Assembly: GCA_024345305.1 (NCBI GenBank)
Contig: BRON01000016.1
Span: 992,001 to 1,056,000 of the forward strand
Source: Mrakia gelida
Taxonomy: Eukaryota > Basidiomycota > Tremellomycetes > Cystofilobasidiales > Mrakiaceae
Reading direction: 5' to 3'
DNA length: 64,000 nucleotides
The position numbers were made by a program, and so were the translations under genes. How positions within the stretch are numbered: the first letter of the stretch is position 1; every line of letters starts with the position of its first letter. Below are positions 45,457-57,576 of this stretch, piece by piece. The notes beneath the pieces were generated by a model, which saw only the letters and a program-made list of their open reading frames with translations, had not been told where the DNA came from and made no database searches.

Positions 45457-48400
45457 ATGTCGTCTTCTTCTTCGTCTCAACCTTCTCCACTCCCCCAACC
45501 TCCTCCTCCTTCTACTCCCCTCTTCTTCCCTCAGGCTCAAGGAAGACTCTCTTCCCCCTTCCCTTCCAGAGGAGGTCAAGAAGGAGCAGAGTTCGATCTC
45601 GTGAGTACTCCGAGAAGATCTTCCTTCCTTGTCGAGTGGAGACGGGAGCGTTGGAGGGAGGGAGGTGGCGAGGGAGGGAGGGAGGGGAGAGAGAGACGAA
45701 GCTCGTCAGCTCGTTTGCTCCCCTTCGTTTCTTCCTTCTCGTCGAATCCTTCGGGAGGAAGGTTTGGCAGGAGTGAGAGGAAGGAAGATCTTCTCTTCCT
45801 CTTTTGGAGAGACGACGAACATACTACTCTTCCTCTCTTCGTGCCATCTCTGATCCGACAGCGCCCGCCGCCTTCACCTCCCTCTCTCTTTTCTCCGTTC
45901 GTTTCACTCGCTCACGTGCTTTCATCTTTTCATCTCCATTCCTGGAACGCTCGAACCTCCTCTCTCAGTTGTTCGACCGACTTCAACGAACCTGGGCCAT
46001 GTCCCCTCCTCCCTCGACTCCGTCGCCCTCCTCAGCAGCAGCCTTATCGCCTTCCTCCACAGCTCCTCAACAGCGTCCTCCCCTCGCAGCCATGGACGCC
46101 TTCCTTCAGAATCTATCAAGGGTCGTAAAGGTCATCGGTCTCCCTCAAGGAGTCACCCAGGAGGAACTCGTCAAGTGGATCGTAAGGGAGAGACGAGGAC
46201 GAGGGGAGAGTTCCGTCAAGGGAGTTTGGGGAGAGCGAGGTGGTGGAGACGGAGGATGGTGGGTTCTCTTCGAGGAGCACGAAGATGTGAGTCGGGTCTC
46301 TCTTCGCATCTTGGGAAGGTCACCAGGCGAGGAGGAAGGAGTCTCCTCTCGGGAGAAGAGAGCGAACGAACTCTAACGCTTCTTTTTGCTCAAACGAATC
46401 AAACACGCCAGGCTCGCAACTCTCTTCGGCTCTCCAACTCCTACTTCATCGGAGAACACAACACCTTCCAGATCTCGGTCTTGCCGGCTCAAGAACAAGA
46501 TCTAGTTCCTAACAGAGGACTGGGCGACATGCCTTTCGTCACTTCCTCTTCAGTTCGTCGTTTCTCTCTCCCCTCTCGCGCTCATCGCGTCGTCGCGTCG
46601 CTTACGGATCTCGCCTTTCTCTTTCTTCTCCTCCTCACAGAGCTACCAAACTCCTCCTCACACCCCTTCTTACGTCTCGCACCCTCGCGTTCGAACTCCC
46701 TCCCTCACCTCGTCCATCGCGTCGTCGTCGTCCGTTTCAACATCTTCCCCTCTCGCCTCAAGGTCGCACATCTTCGGTCTCTCTCCCATTTCGACTCAGC
46801 AGAAGTACCAGCAGCAAAACTATCAACAGCAGCAGCAGGATCAGTTCTCTTCGAGTGGGTACGCTGGGTTGATGGGGTTGGGGTTGGGGTTGGGAGGAGG
46901 AGCGGGAGGGTTGGATGCCTTGAGCGGGTTGGGAATCGCCGGAGGAGGGTTGAGCACTGTTGTGGGTCTTTCCTCGTCTTTCTTGCTTGCGGATCACGGA
47001 AACAGTAGCTGAATGTATCTTCTCTCGTCTCCGCAGAGCTTCCGACCTGGAGACTGGATCGTGAGTCGCTTTGTTCTGGCTCGTTCGCACGAGTTCGACG
47101 CGATGCGACGACATCCTGACGTGGCTTCGTTTGCTCGTTGCTCTGCTGCAGTGCCCTTCCGATAACTGCTGTGAGTTCCTAAAAGTGTACTGACGTCCAA
47201 CGAGCGTCTTCTGACTGCACCCGCTCTCTTCGTTGTCCATCTTAGCGTTCCACAACTTCTCTCGCAACGACCGATGCAACTCGTTCGTTCCTTTCTCCCT
47301 CTTCCCTCTCCCGCTCCATCTCTCCTTCCCTCCTCGCCTTCGCTGACTATCTCTCCCCCTTCTGATTCTTTTCCGGCAGCTGTGGAGCCTTCAAGCCGAC
47401 CTCTGGATCAACCGGATCTCACCCTCGACACCACCGAACTCCCTCCCTCTCGCCTCAACGACACTTCAACCCTCTTCCCTCCCCCTCGGCTCACATCACT
47501 CCCGCGCCTCCTCCCTTCAGTCGATACTACACCTCTGGACCTCCCGCTCCTCCTTCTCACATCCAGCAGCAGCGAAGTCTCACCACGAGCGCTTCGAACC
47601 CTGACTTCTTCGGAGCGGGAGCGGGAAGAGGGTTGACTTTCCCATCGCGAGGAGGGTTCGGAGGAGGAGAGGGAGGAGGGTTAGGATTGAGTGGATTGGG
47701 AGGTGCTAACGTCTCTGAGAGAGACGGAGCTGGTGCTTCGGGAGGAAACGGACGGACCAGGAGCGTCAGCTACGCTGGAGGAGGAGTTGGGGGAGGAGCG
47801 GGAGGAGGGAGAGGTGGAGGGTCGGCTGGAATGGTTCCTGTGAGTTTTCGATCTTCCTCCGGCTCTTCTTCGCAAGGGGAGTAACTGATCTTTCTCCAAA
47901 CCTCCCTTCTAGATCCTCAACACCGGAAACCAAGGAGTCATGGTCGTTCAGCAAGGAGATTGGGCTTGCGGAGATTGGTTCGTCGCTCGTTTTCCCATTT
48001 CCCTTCGTAACCTCGCTTTCGGATCTCAAGATCGCTGACGAGCTTATTTCCCTTCTCTAACAGTGGCTTCGTCAACTGGAGACGACGTACCGTCTGCCTC
48101 AGATGCTACCCTTACGCCGAAGGTTCGTCTCTTCGCTCGACGCTTCTCGTTTTCCTCCTCTGCCTCCTCGTTCGCTGACTTTGCCCTCTTCTTTCGCTCT
48201 TCTCAGGAAACGAAGGAACCGGAATCGGTATCGCTCAATCCGCTGCGATGGCCGCTCAGCTCGCCTCTCTCCCCAGCTTCAACGCCAACGACGCCGTCAA
48301 CGTCTCTCCCGTTCGAACTCAGCACAACCAGCACCAAAACCTCCCTTCTCCCGTCGCTCCTTCGTCGACCAGCACCGTCCGACTTCAGCACCAAGCCAAC

Positions 48401-48673
48401 CAGTCTACCTCGTCCAACTCGTCTTCCTCCAACGAAACTCACGGCAGTCCCGTCGTCGGATCATTTCGACCCACCTTCATCTCCTCCGGACCCTACCGAC
48501 CTTCCGGTCAGCAGCAGCAGCAAGGCGACGAGGAGAACAACGCCATCGGAACAGGAGTCGGAGGAGCAGTCCAGAGAGACGTCTTCGGTCACGTCGTCTC
48601 GATCCAGAACGGAGCCACAAACGGAAGACAGAGGAACGCGTCCATGACCTCGGGAGGAACGGGAGGATGGTAA
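45457..48673 (+). CDS. Nrp1-like RNA-binding protein with two RanBP2-type zinc fingers
   Basis: Exons 45457-45600, 45969-46286, 46412-46552, 46641-46961, 47037-47060, 47152-47170, 47246-47282, 47380-47839, 47913-47977, 48064-48122, 48207-48673; 684 residues. Residues 90-200 look like a divergent RRM (LSRVVKVIGLPQGVTQEELVKWI ... WWVLFEEHED ... ARNSLRLSN). Finger 1 at 315-336: W-I-C-x4-C-x10-C-x2-C (PSDNC SFHNFSRNDR CNSC). Finger 2 at 505-524: W-A-C-x2-C-x10-C-x2-C (GFVNWRRRTVCLRC). RanBP2 fingers of this type bind single-stranded RNA. RRM plus two such fingers in a low-complexity protein matches yeast Nrp1, a stress-granule-associated protein. Finger 1 is split over exons of 24, 19 and 37 nt. 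Gly/Ser/Gln-rich spacers are typical of condensate-forming RNA-binding proteins. In-frame ATGs at 45364 and earlier are alternatives. Confidence 0.85.
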
Positions 48674-50069
48674 TCGTCCTCCTTCGCACGACAGCAACTT
48701 CGGAAACACAACAACATGCAGTCATTCACTCAACTTCGGATTTGGTGGAAGTTTTCTTTTTCGGTTCACTCGTTTACATCTTGCCTCGTTTCGATCTTCA
48801 CGACTCCTCCCACCCACCTTACACTCCGTACCTTACCCTTCTCTCTCCTCCCTTGCTACTACTCCCCGCCTCGTCTCTCTCTCTCTCTCTCTTGCATACC
48901 CCCTCCCCTCCCTTCCCGTCCCTCGCTCTCCCTCCCCCGTCCCATCTCGTCCCCATCCCATCCCTCGTCTCTCCTCTCTCGTCCCTCTCGCATCCCGCTC
49001 TCCATTTGCATCGTATCTACCCTCGTCGCTCTTTAGCTTATGCCCCTCCCTCTGTTTTACTCACTCTCAGCCTTCTCGTTGTTGATTAGTTAGCTTTTGC
49101 CTCGTCTCTTGGTCTCGGTTCTTTGTGTGCTTGGTCGGAAGGAAGGGAGGGGAAGGTCGAAGGTCGGGGCGACCTTTGTTTTTTCACGCTTCGACGGTGC
49201 TCGGTGCTCTCGGTCGGTTCTTGGTTGGTCTTGTATATAGTCTGGCGGAAGATTTGGTGGGTGGAGGAAGGAGGGATTGGGGTGTACATGATTGAATTGA
49301 TGTTTTGATTGTGATTTGAGCGAGGAGGAGAAAGGAAGAGGAGGGGAGGGGAGACGCGTCGAGGGAGGGCGGAAGGGAGGGAGGGGAGGTTGGAGGGAGA
49401 GAGAAGTGACGTGAGCGTGAGCGGGCAGGAAGCTGAAAAAGGTTTGGTATCGTTGTGCTTGAAATGTAGTCGGTTCAGACAAGGAGGTTGTGAGTAGGGA
49501 AGGGAATGGACCAAGCAGGTCGACGAGCCTTGACCTCAGGTCGGCTTCTCGCTTGATTTGAGACGCAGATGGAGAGGAGGATATACGCGTGTCTTTGAGG
49601 TGGTGTTTTAGTTCAGCGAGCGAGATATCTGGTCGGCTACATGCCGGAGAAGCGACTCGAAAGTCGAGGGACCCCCGCGACGACGGAGCGGCGCGCGATC
49701 TTCGTCTTCGTTCTCCTCGCAAAAAACGCTTTATGGATCGAGACTCTTCTCTTCCTCCCCCCTGTAGACTGCTAATACGCTTGAGGGACCAAAGGGCAAA
49801 GCAGGAGTCCAAGAAAGGACGGAGGAAGGCGACAGGGACGCGAAACGAGAACGTCGAGGGAACGCGAACGTGTCGCTCGTTCGAGAGAGCGCGAGAGCGA
49901 GACGAACTACGAGTGACCGCTCAGGCGAGAAGCACGCCGCAGAAGTGCATGAAGGGTACCTCGCTTGTGGATGGAAAGGCGAGCAGCGAGAAGAGGAGTA
50001 GCATGCAAGTGGAGCATTTGATCAAGCGATGCCTTCTCGTCCTTCTCTTCTTGTCCTCGAGCGAGCCGT
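48674..50069. other. Convergent intergenic region, nothing recognised
   Basis: 1.4 kb between the Nrp1-like and LSm7 stop codons. It begins with a long C/T-rich 3' UTR including a (CT)n run at about 48873-48892. Open frames on the - strand (49090-49812) and + strand (49589-50335) are Arg/Ser-rich without splice or domain support. Confidence 0.4.
48873..48892. repeat. (CT)n dinucleotide run
   Basis: About nine to ten CT dinucleotides in the 3' flank of the Nrp1-like gene. Confidence 0.7.
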
Positions 50070-50897
50070 CTATGTCTCGGGCGCGAGGAAAGGGTTCTCG
50101 ATCTCTGTGGGACGACGAACGTTTGAGCGACGAGGCGAAGGGGTCAGTGTTCAAAGTTCCTAGACGCGAGGTCGAGCAAGGAAGGGAGGAAAGGAGAAGC
50201 TCACCCTCTGATCCGTCGACCGGACTGAGAAGAACGATGGTAGGACCACGAAGAACGGCGAGACCCAGAGACCGGGTGTGTTGCGTTGGGACTGTTGAAG
50301 GCCATACCAAGAGGTGGTTGTGGAGGGGAGGTTGAGAGTCAGACGAGAGCGTGGATGGTTGGACGAGGCGAAGGGAAGGAAGGAGGTTGAGCTCGCGAAG
50401 GAAGGGAAGGAGAAAGAGGTGAAACGTACGAAGAACCTCCTCTTCCACCTCATCTAGCACCAGGTTCAGCAGTTGATCGAAACCCTTCAGAATACCGATG
50501 ACTGTCGTGTCGCACCAATTCGAAGCAAAGGAGAGGAAAGGAGCGTGGATGGAAGGAGGTGAGCTCGAGTCGAGAGAAGGGAAGGAGAACTCGAGTCGAG
50601 CTGAACGAAGAGAAGAGAGAGATGGAGAGCTGGACGTACCCTCCCTTCCTCCTGTGAACTTGACTCTGATCTTCTTATCGACGTACTTGGACAGATCGAG
50701 GATCTGCTCCCTTTTGGGCTTGTCCCCTCCACCGGACTGACCTCCTCCTCGACCTCCTCGAGATCCTCCTCCTCCACCTCGTCCTCGTCCTCCGCCGGAT
50801 TGGTTGCGTCCTCCCTGAAGAAGCGACAAGAGCGGGGTCAGCATGGAATGTGGAGAGATGAGTACAGAGGAGACAGCGAGCTCACTCTGTCGGCCAT
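50070..50897 (-). CDS. LSM7: U6 snRNA-associated Sm-like protein LSm7
   Basis: Exons 50897-50886, 50814-50640, 50501-50430, 50291-50205, 50104-50070; 126 residues. LSm7 is part of the LSm2-8 ring that caps U6 snRNA and the LSm1-7 ring that promotes decapping. Sm1 motif: LDLSKYVDKKIRVKFTGGRE, then VIGILKGFDQLLNLVLDEV. Sm2 motif: RSLGLAVLRGPTIVLLSPVDG. The tail IENPFLAPET matches the LSm7 family ending. The N-terminal extension is an RGG-like Gly/Arg-rich stretch of about 30 residues, longer than in yeast or human LSm7. The first exon is only 12 nt (four codons). Divergent from importin beta. Confidence 0.93.
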
Positions 50898-51289
50898 GAT
50901 TGGAAAGGGAAAGGTGGAAGGGGGGAAGGGAGAGAAGGGGTGGTGGTTTGGAGGTGAGGAAGGGGAGGTGAGATTGAGGCGACCTCATCGCCTCGAGTGG
51001 TTGCGATTTTTGTTACCATTTTTGCTGATCTGTCTTTCTCGTTCCAAAATCTATCGAATGTGATCATAACTGAGATTGTCTACTATTTTGCCGAAGTGTC
51101 AACAGCCTACGCGAAGGACGCTTGACTTCTTTCACGAGCGAGTCTTGCTTTTCGCCTCAACCCACCACCCTCCCTCCTTCCCTCCCCTTCCCCCCTCTCA
51201 CTTCTTCTCTTCCGGCTCCGTTCCAACGAGAGCGACCTCTCCTACACCTTCCCTTCCCTCATCGTCTCTCTTCTTACTCTCTTTTCACG
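50898..51289. promoter_or_regulatory. Divergent promoter, LSM7 / importin beta
   Basis: 392 bp between diverging starts. A/T-richer in the centre (51008-51090), C/T-rich before the + strand start. Nothing more specific is visible. Confidence 0.45.
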
Positions 51290-54200
51290 ATGGACGCTTC
51301 GAGTCTCTTGTCCAACACTCTTTCGCCAGGTGAGAGCCCAACTCTCCTCCTCTCGATCTCCTCCTCCCCTTCTGCCCCATCTCACGCCTCGACTGACTCC
51401 CTCTCTCGATTCTTTCTTCGATGTTCCTTCACTCTAGATGCTGCTACTAGGAAGCACGCTACTGAGCAGCTTGAGAACTTTGCCAACGAGAACTTTGTGA
51501 GTGTTCAACTCATCAGCTTCCCTCAGTTTTTAACCTCCTAAGCAAAGAGAGCTCACTCGTCCCTCCCCTCCCTCGTTTGCTTCCGTTCTTTCTTTCTTCC
51601 CTCAGGCTGGATACATACACACTCTGGTCGAGCAGCTGTCGAGTGAGGCTGCTGGTATGGACGTGAGGAACGCTGCAGGTCTGGCTATCAAGAACGCGCT
51701 TAGCGCTAGGGTACGTCCACCTCCTCTCGCTTCCACCTCCCCTCCCTTCCTTCCTCCCACCTCTTCCACCGCCCTAGATCTCATAGGAGCTCGTCGTCGG
51801 AGTCGATTCGGAGAGCCTAAGAGCTCCTTCCTTGGGCCCTGAGCTTCCCGCTGGAGCTGAGCTAGGAGAGCAACAGTGGAAGGGAAGGAGGAGTGTTGAG
51901 GTCGGAGCGTTTGTTCCATCTCGCCTTCCCCTTCCGACTTCCTTCGAGCTCAGCGAACAAAGTAGCTCCCATTTCAACACTTTTGTGACTAGCTCTTCCG
52001 TACGGAGGCAGCTGCACCTTCTTCTCCTACCTCTTTTCGAATCAAAGTCGTCGAACCTCCTCCCCTCATCGCTCCTTCCACCGCCCCAGCACCTTTCCTT
52101 CCTTCCTTTCGTATCAGCTCTTTCCGAAGCTGACCCGCTTCCGCTCGTTCCGCTTTCTCATCTACAGGACACTTCTCGTCAAAGCATCATCTCTCATCGT
52201 TGGATCTCCCTCGACTTCGCTCTCCGGAACAGCGTGAAGGAGCAAGCTCTTCGAACCCTCGGTTCCCCCGTCGTTCGAGCTGGTTCCGTCGCTGCTCAGG
52301 TCGTTTCAGCCATCGCCGTCGTCGAACTCACCAACAACGAGTGGCCAGAGCTCATCAAGATCCTCCTTCAGTTCGTCGGAGACGCCGAGAACGCTGGGCT
52401 GAGGATCAACACCCTCCAGGCTTTGGGATTCATCTGCGAGTCGGTCGTGAGTTTCTAGTCTCCTTCCCTCCCTTCCTTCCACCTTCCACCCTCCTTCCGC
52501 CCGGGTCCCACATCGTCGGAGAGATGGGGACGGAACGTGTGAGAGTAGACACTCGAAGCCGAAGCTGATCACTCCATCTCCTCTGGTCAAACGAAACAGA
52601 AACCCGAGATCCTTGCCTCCCAGTCGAACGAGATCCTCACCACCGTCGTACAAGGAGCTCGGAAGGAGGAGCCCAGCCCTGAGGTCCAGCTCGCTGCTAT
52701 CAACGCTCTGTACAACTCTCTCGAGTTCGTCAGGGACAACTTCGAGCGAGAGGTAAGCTTCCATCTCTCCTTCACCGCTCAGATGAGCTCGTTCGGAAGC
52801 TGACTCGAACTTTGGGATTCATTGAACGAACAGGGAGAGCGGAACTACATCATGCAGGTCGTCTGCGAGGCTACCCAGAACGCCTCTACACCAGTCGTCG
52901 TCGGAGCCTTCGAGTGTCTCGTTCGGATCATGCAGCTCTACTACGACAAGATGGGATTCTACATGGAACAGGCGCTCTTCGGCGTGAGTCTCCTTCCCTC
53001 CTCTGCCCTTCCTTCCTCTCCTACATCGAGGACCTTAGAAGTACTGACCTCGACTTTCTCGTTCTCTTCAGCTCACCGTCCTTGGAATGCGAAACTCCGA
53101 GGAGTCCGTCGCTCTCCAGGCCGTCGAGTTCTGGTCGACCGTTTGCGACGAGGAGATCGAGCTTGCCATCGATGCTGCCGAGGTGAGCTTCCTTTTTCAT
53201 CCTCTTCCCTCTCTCCAGCGAGTTCGAACATACCACTGACACGTCGCTTCTCTTTCTACGAACGATCAGGCCGCCGAGTTTGAGGAAGCTCCCGAGCGAG
53301 AGAGCAGCAACTTCGCCAAAATCGCTCTTCCTCAGATCCTCCCCGTCCTCCTCCAACTACTCACTCAACAAGAAGAAGACGCCGAGGACGACGAGTGGAA
53401 CGTCTCGATGGCCGCTGGAACCGCTCTCGCTCTCCTCGCTCAGACCGTCGGAGACGACATCGTCGCCGCCGTCATCCCCTTCGTCGAGGGCAACATCAAA
53501 AGCCATGGATCGCCCGAGTCGTGGCACCAGCGAGAAGCCGCCGTCATGGCCTTCGGTTCCATCCTCGACGGTCCCGATCCCAAGGTCCTCGCTGGTCTCG
53601 TCGCTCAGGCTCTCCCTACGTTGATCGAGATGATGCAGGACCCCAACGTTCACGTCAAGGACACCGCCGCTTGGACGCTGGGAAGGATCTCGGATTTCCT
53701 CATCGACTCGATCAAGACCGACGTTCATCTCCCTCCTCTGGTGACGGCTCTCGTCTTCGGACTCGAGGATTCGACTAGGATCGTCGGAAACTGCTGCTGG
53801 AGTTTGATGAACCTCGCTGAGCAGCTTGGAGTTCAGGGAGAGGACGACCCTCTGCCCGCAACGACGCCTTTGAGCCCCTTCTACGATCACATCGTCTCGG
53901 CTCTGATGCGAGTGACCGAGAAGTACGCGTGAGTGCATCTTTTCTTCTTCGAGGTGGATCTGGGGACGTCGAGGGAGGCGAGGAAGATCGAAGACGAGGA
54001 GACGCGACCTTACCTTCGTTCGCTTTCCTTTTCTTACTCTCAGTTCCAGCAACGAGGCCAACGCTCGATCCTCCGCCTACGAGGCTATCTCCACCTTCGT
54101 CACCCAGAGTGCTGCCGATACCCTCTCCACCGTCTCCCAGGTCACCCTCGAGGTCCTTTCTCGAATGGAGAACCTCATGACCGTTCAGGTTCGTCTTCGC

Positions 54201-55623
54201 TCCTTCGCTCTTCTCGGCATCCCTTCTTTTCCTCGAGCTGACCTTTCCGACTTCGTCTCTTCGATATACAGAACCAGCTCGTTGGATCCGACGATCGAAA
54301 CAACTGGAACGACCTCCAGGGTAACCTCTGCTCCGTCATCACCGTGAGTCGCGTCGCTCCCTCGTTTCCCTCCTCTCTCTTCGACTTTCGAGGCTGACTC
54401 GATCTTTCTCTTTCTTCTTCTTTCTCAGGCCGTTGTCCGAAAGCTCGGCAAGGAGATCCGACCTCTCTCGGATCGAATTATGACCGTCCTCCTCTCGCTC
54501 TGCGACACCGCTGGAAAGCAGGCTACCGTCTTCGAGGACGCTCTTCTCGCCATCGGAGCCATCACTTCTGGTTCGTAGACTCATTCCTCACTTCCCGGTT
54601 CATCTCGTCGCCCACTCTCTCGCTTGTTACTGACCGTTGTTATTATCTTCCCGTTCATCAGCCCTCGAGCAAGACTTCCACCCTTACATCTCCGCCTTCA
54701 TGCCCTACCTCGCCACCGCTCTCCAAGCCCAGGAGGAGACCCAGCTCTGCTCCATCGCCGTTGGTCTGATCGGAGACATCTGTCGAGCCCTCGGACCTCA
54801 GTCGGTCCAGTACTGCGACGAGTTTATGAACGCCCTCCTCAAGAACCTCCAGAGCGAGTTCCTCAACCGATCCGTCAAGCCTCCCATCCTCTCGTGCTTC
54901 GGAGATATCGCTCTCGCCATCGGTCCTGCGTTCAGGCCTTACGTCGAGACGACGATGCAGGTGTTGGAGCAGGCTGGACAGATGAGGGTCGATCCTGTGA
55001 GTTCGAGCGACGCGAGTTTGGAGTTCGTTCTTCGACGACGAGACTGACTCGACCTTTTCGTCTTTTGTCTTCGCAGTCGTCGTTCGAGCTCGTCGAGTAC
55101 GTTACTCTGCTTCGTGAGGGTATCATCGAGGCCTACGTTGGAGTCGTTTCCGCTCTTCGAGAGACCGAGCAGAGTACGTCCTTTCCTTCCCGATCTCGCT
55201 CCGCCTTCGTTTCCGACCCTCGCTGACGGATTCTCGTCTCTCTTCCCATTTTACCTCCAGGCGTCCTCCTCCCCTACGTTCCCGGAATCATCAACTTCCT
55301 CCAGCTCGCCATCGAGGACGAGGATCGAAGCGAGGCCGTCATGAGGGGAGGTCTCGGTCTCCTCGGAGATCTGTGCGAGACCTTCCCCAGGGGAGAGATC
55401 AGGGAGTTCCTCCTTCGGGAATGGATCACGACCGCTCTCAAGTCCGGACGAGGGAAGGGAATGAGCGCTGAGACGAGGAAGGTGGCGAGGTGGACTAAGG
55501 ATGTGAGTTTTTGCGTGCTCTCTTCGACGCGTTTGCTCGTTCGTCTCGAGCTTGAGCTGACCCCCTTTCGGTTTGTTCTTTTCTTCTTCTGCCTAAAAGG
55601 CCGTCAAGCACGCGACAGCCTAA
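51290..55623 (+). CDS. KAP95: Importin subunit beta-1 (karyopherin beta 1)
   Basis: Exons 51290-51329, 51438-51496, 51606-51710, 52168-52446, 52600-52752, 52834-52983, 53072-53182, 53270-53928, 54044-54188, 54272-54343, 54429-54570, 54662-54996, 55077-55173, 55261-55502, 55600-55623; 870 residues, against 861 in yeast Kap95 and 876 in human KPNB1. It carries importin alpha and cargo through nuclear pores and is released by RanGTP. HEAT repeats cover the whole length. Landmarks: the N-terminal importin-beta domain ([27 protein letters not shown]), [13 protein letters not shown], the acidic loop [52 protein letters not shown] and [14 protein letters not shown]. Intron 3 is 457 nt. The last exon encodes only the closing seven residues. 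Confidence 0.96.
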
Positions 55624-56723
55624 ACGACTCCCTCTCGTCATCTCGTGGATCTCCGTCGCGTCGGCTTTGTTTCTTCTTGTTCGTTCTTCTTCGCTTCGCT
55701 TTTCGCTCCCTTTCTACCCTGCTTCATTCTACCTCTACCTATTTCCGGGTCGTTTTCATCATCTCTCTCTTCCCTCCCTCGCTAGTCCTCCCCTCCTCAG
55801 TTCTCCTCGTTTCAGCTTAACCTTGCTTTCCCTTCCATCTCTTCCCCTTTCCCATTCACGAGTAGTACAAGTCTCCCAGCGTATTGTAGGGACGGCCCCC
55901 ATTTAGCATCTTCACGAACTCCCCATCCCATCTTGTTTTTCACTCTTCGCAGAGCGCGTATACCCTCACCCCACCCCCTCCCCTTCCTCGATCTAGACAA
56001 ACCGAGCGTCGATGCTTTGCTTCGTTTGAGTCCTGTTTTCTTTTGTTTTTCCCTTTCGCCTTCGCTACTACATATCTACTCGGGACGACGATTATGACGA
56101 CCCTTCTTTTCCTTCAACTCGGGTGGGCGTGTGGTCGGAGGGAAGTGAGAGGGAAGAGAACCGAGGGAGAGGGAAGGGACATGGGGACGCGTCGACTCGC
56201 CGTCGGAAGCGAAGGACGGGATGCGGGAGAGACAGACGGTCTGACTCTCTCGAAGAGTTCGACGATAGGGCTGTAAGAGACGGACCTCGAAGCGAGAGGG
56301 GGCTGAAAGAAGGAGAAGCTGAAGTCGACGACGCGACGCGTCGTCGTTGGGTCCATCACCTTCTCTCGTCGCTGAGGGTCGTTATCCTTATCCCCGTCTG
56401 GCGGAGACTTTACTCCTTGAGCGACTTGAAGCTTTGCGTCACGAAAAGCGGATATGAAGGATGATCGAGCACGTTGGAGGTTCAAAGTCGGTGGTTGTGA
56501 TTTCTCGACTCGAGGTTGTGAGAGTCCCGAGAGCTGCTACATATCAGCTTTGATCCACTTTGTCTGTCAGTTGAGAGAAAACACTTTCCGGAGGCCAACA
56601 AGCAGGGACGAAATTGAGATCGACATCCAAAACGAAGAGACGAGGGTAGAGCGAAGACGAAGATGACGAAGGGTCGAGGAAAAAGATGAACAAAGGGCAA
56701 GATTCGGACTGCTGCGACCTACT
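55624..56723. other. Convergent intergenic region, nothing recognised
   Basis: 1.1 kb between convergent genes: a T/C-rich 3' UTR-like stretch (55630-56100), then purine-rich sequence toward the - strand gene's end. ACGCGT words occur near 56188 and 56337. No supported open frame. Confidence 0.4.
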
Positions 56724-57204
56724 CTACTCATACGTCCCCCCGGTCCTAGCCCTAATCTCCCTCTGCCTGAGCTGCTCGTAGCAATAAGCGTGCCGAGCGT
56801 CCGTCTCGGCTCTTTCCACTCTAGCAGCCTCCCTCCTTCTCTGAGACTCTTCCTCGTGCCATCGAATTGTCGTTCGGTGCTGGACTGTGAGCCAGTGGAT
56901 CAGCTGAGGAGTGAGATAGTATTGGTATTCGGGGAGTTGGAAGTCTGTTAGGTCAAGGGAACGAAGGACGAAGTCAGTTTGGGACGAGGCAGGAGAGGTT
57001 TCAGAGCGGGCGAGGAGGGAAGACGGAGGACGAACGGTCTGGGTGAAGTAAATGGGTTCGAGGGTCGTAGAGTTGGGCCTGGGGAGAGGGATGTTGCAGC
57101 TGGATGGGGAGCGATGACGTCTTGGTCTTCTTGATAACCTTCCTCGTCTGGAAAGTCCGAGCGACGAGTTTGGGAGTGGAAGGAGGGGAGGGAAGCGAAG
57201 GCAT
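56724..57204 (-). CDS. Small orphan protein with charged C-terminal helix
   Basis: Exons 57204-57036 and 56944-56724; 129 residues. Not recognised. The N terminus is Pro/Ser/Lys-rich and basic (LVARTFQTRKVIKKTK), which could serve as a mitochondrial presequence. The second exon begins FQLPEYQYYLTPQLIHWLTV and continues into a highly charged helix (HEEESQRRREAARVERAETD) ending TGGTYE. A TAAGTA-type donor at 57278 and a TTCTACAG acceptor at 57206 mark a 5' UTR intron whose 3' exon starts one base before the ATG; reading back through it hits a stop, which supports this start. Size and composition would fit a mitochondrial ribosomal or respiratory-assembly protein, but this is a guess. Confidence 0.65.
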
Positions 57205-57576
57205 TCTGTAGAACAAATGAGCGACGCGTCGGTCAGGTTCGAGTCTCGATGGAGAAGGGAGAGACGCCGAATACTTACTATGGATAAAGAGGAACTTCCA
57301 AATACGACTTTCTCTGTTCGATGTGGTTGGGAGGGAGAGAGAGGGGGACAGCGAGCAGCCAGCGGAAGATCGAACAAACAGCCTTGCTCTCACGCTCGCC
57401 CGTCTTCCGATCAGGCACAAGTTTGCTCGGAAACCGTAAAAGCGACATTCGAACCTTCTCATCTCGAACCATCATCCTCAGCCTCGCCCTCTTGAGCCTT
57501 TCCTTCACTCACATCCTCTCCTACGAGTCCTACCACTCTTCGCGCCAACCCACAACAAACGGATCCGAGAATCGAG
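57205..57576. promoter_or_regulatory. Divergent promoter and 5' UTR intron region
   Basis: 372 bp between diverging starts. The - strand gene has a probable 5' UTR intron at 57278-57206, so its transcription start lies inside this interval. Confidence 0.45.

Noticed and set aside
49090..49812. 240-codon - strand frame between the Nrp1-like gene and LSM7
   Set aside because: No recognisable motif, low-complexity composition, and it covers the likely 3' UTRs of convergent genes.
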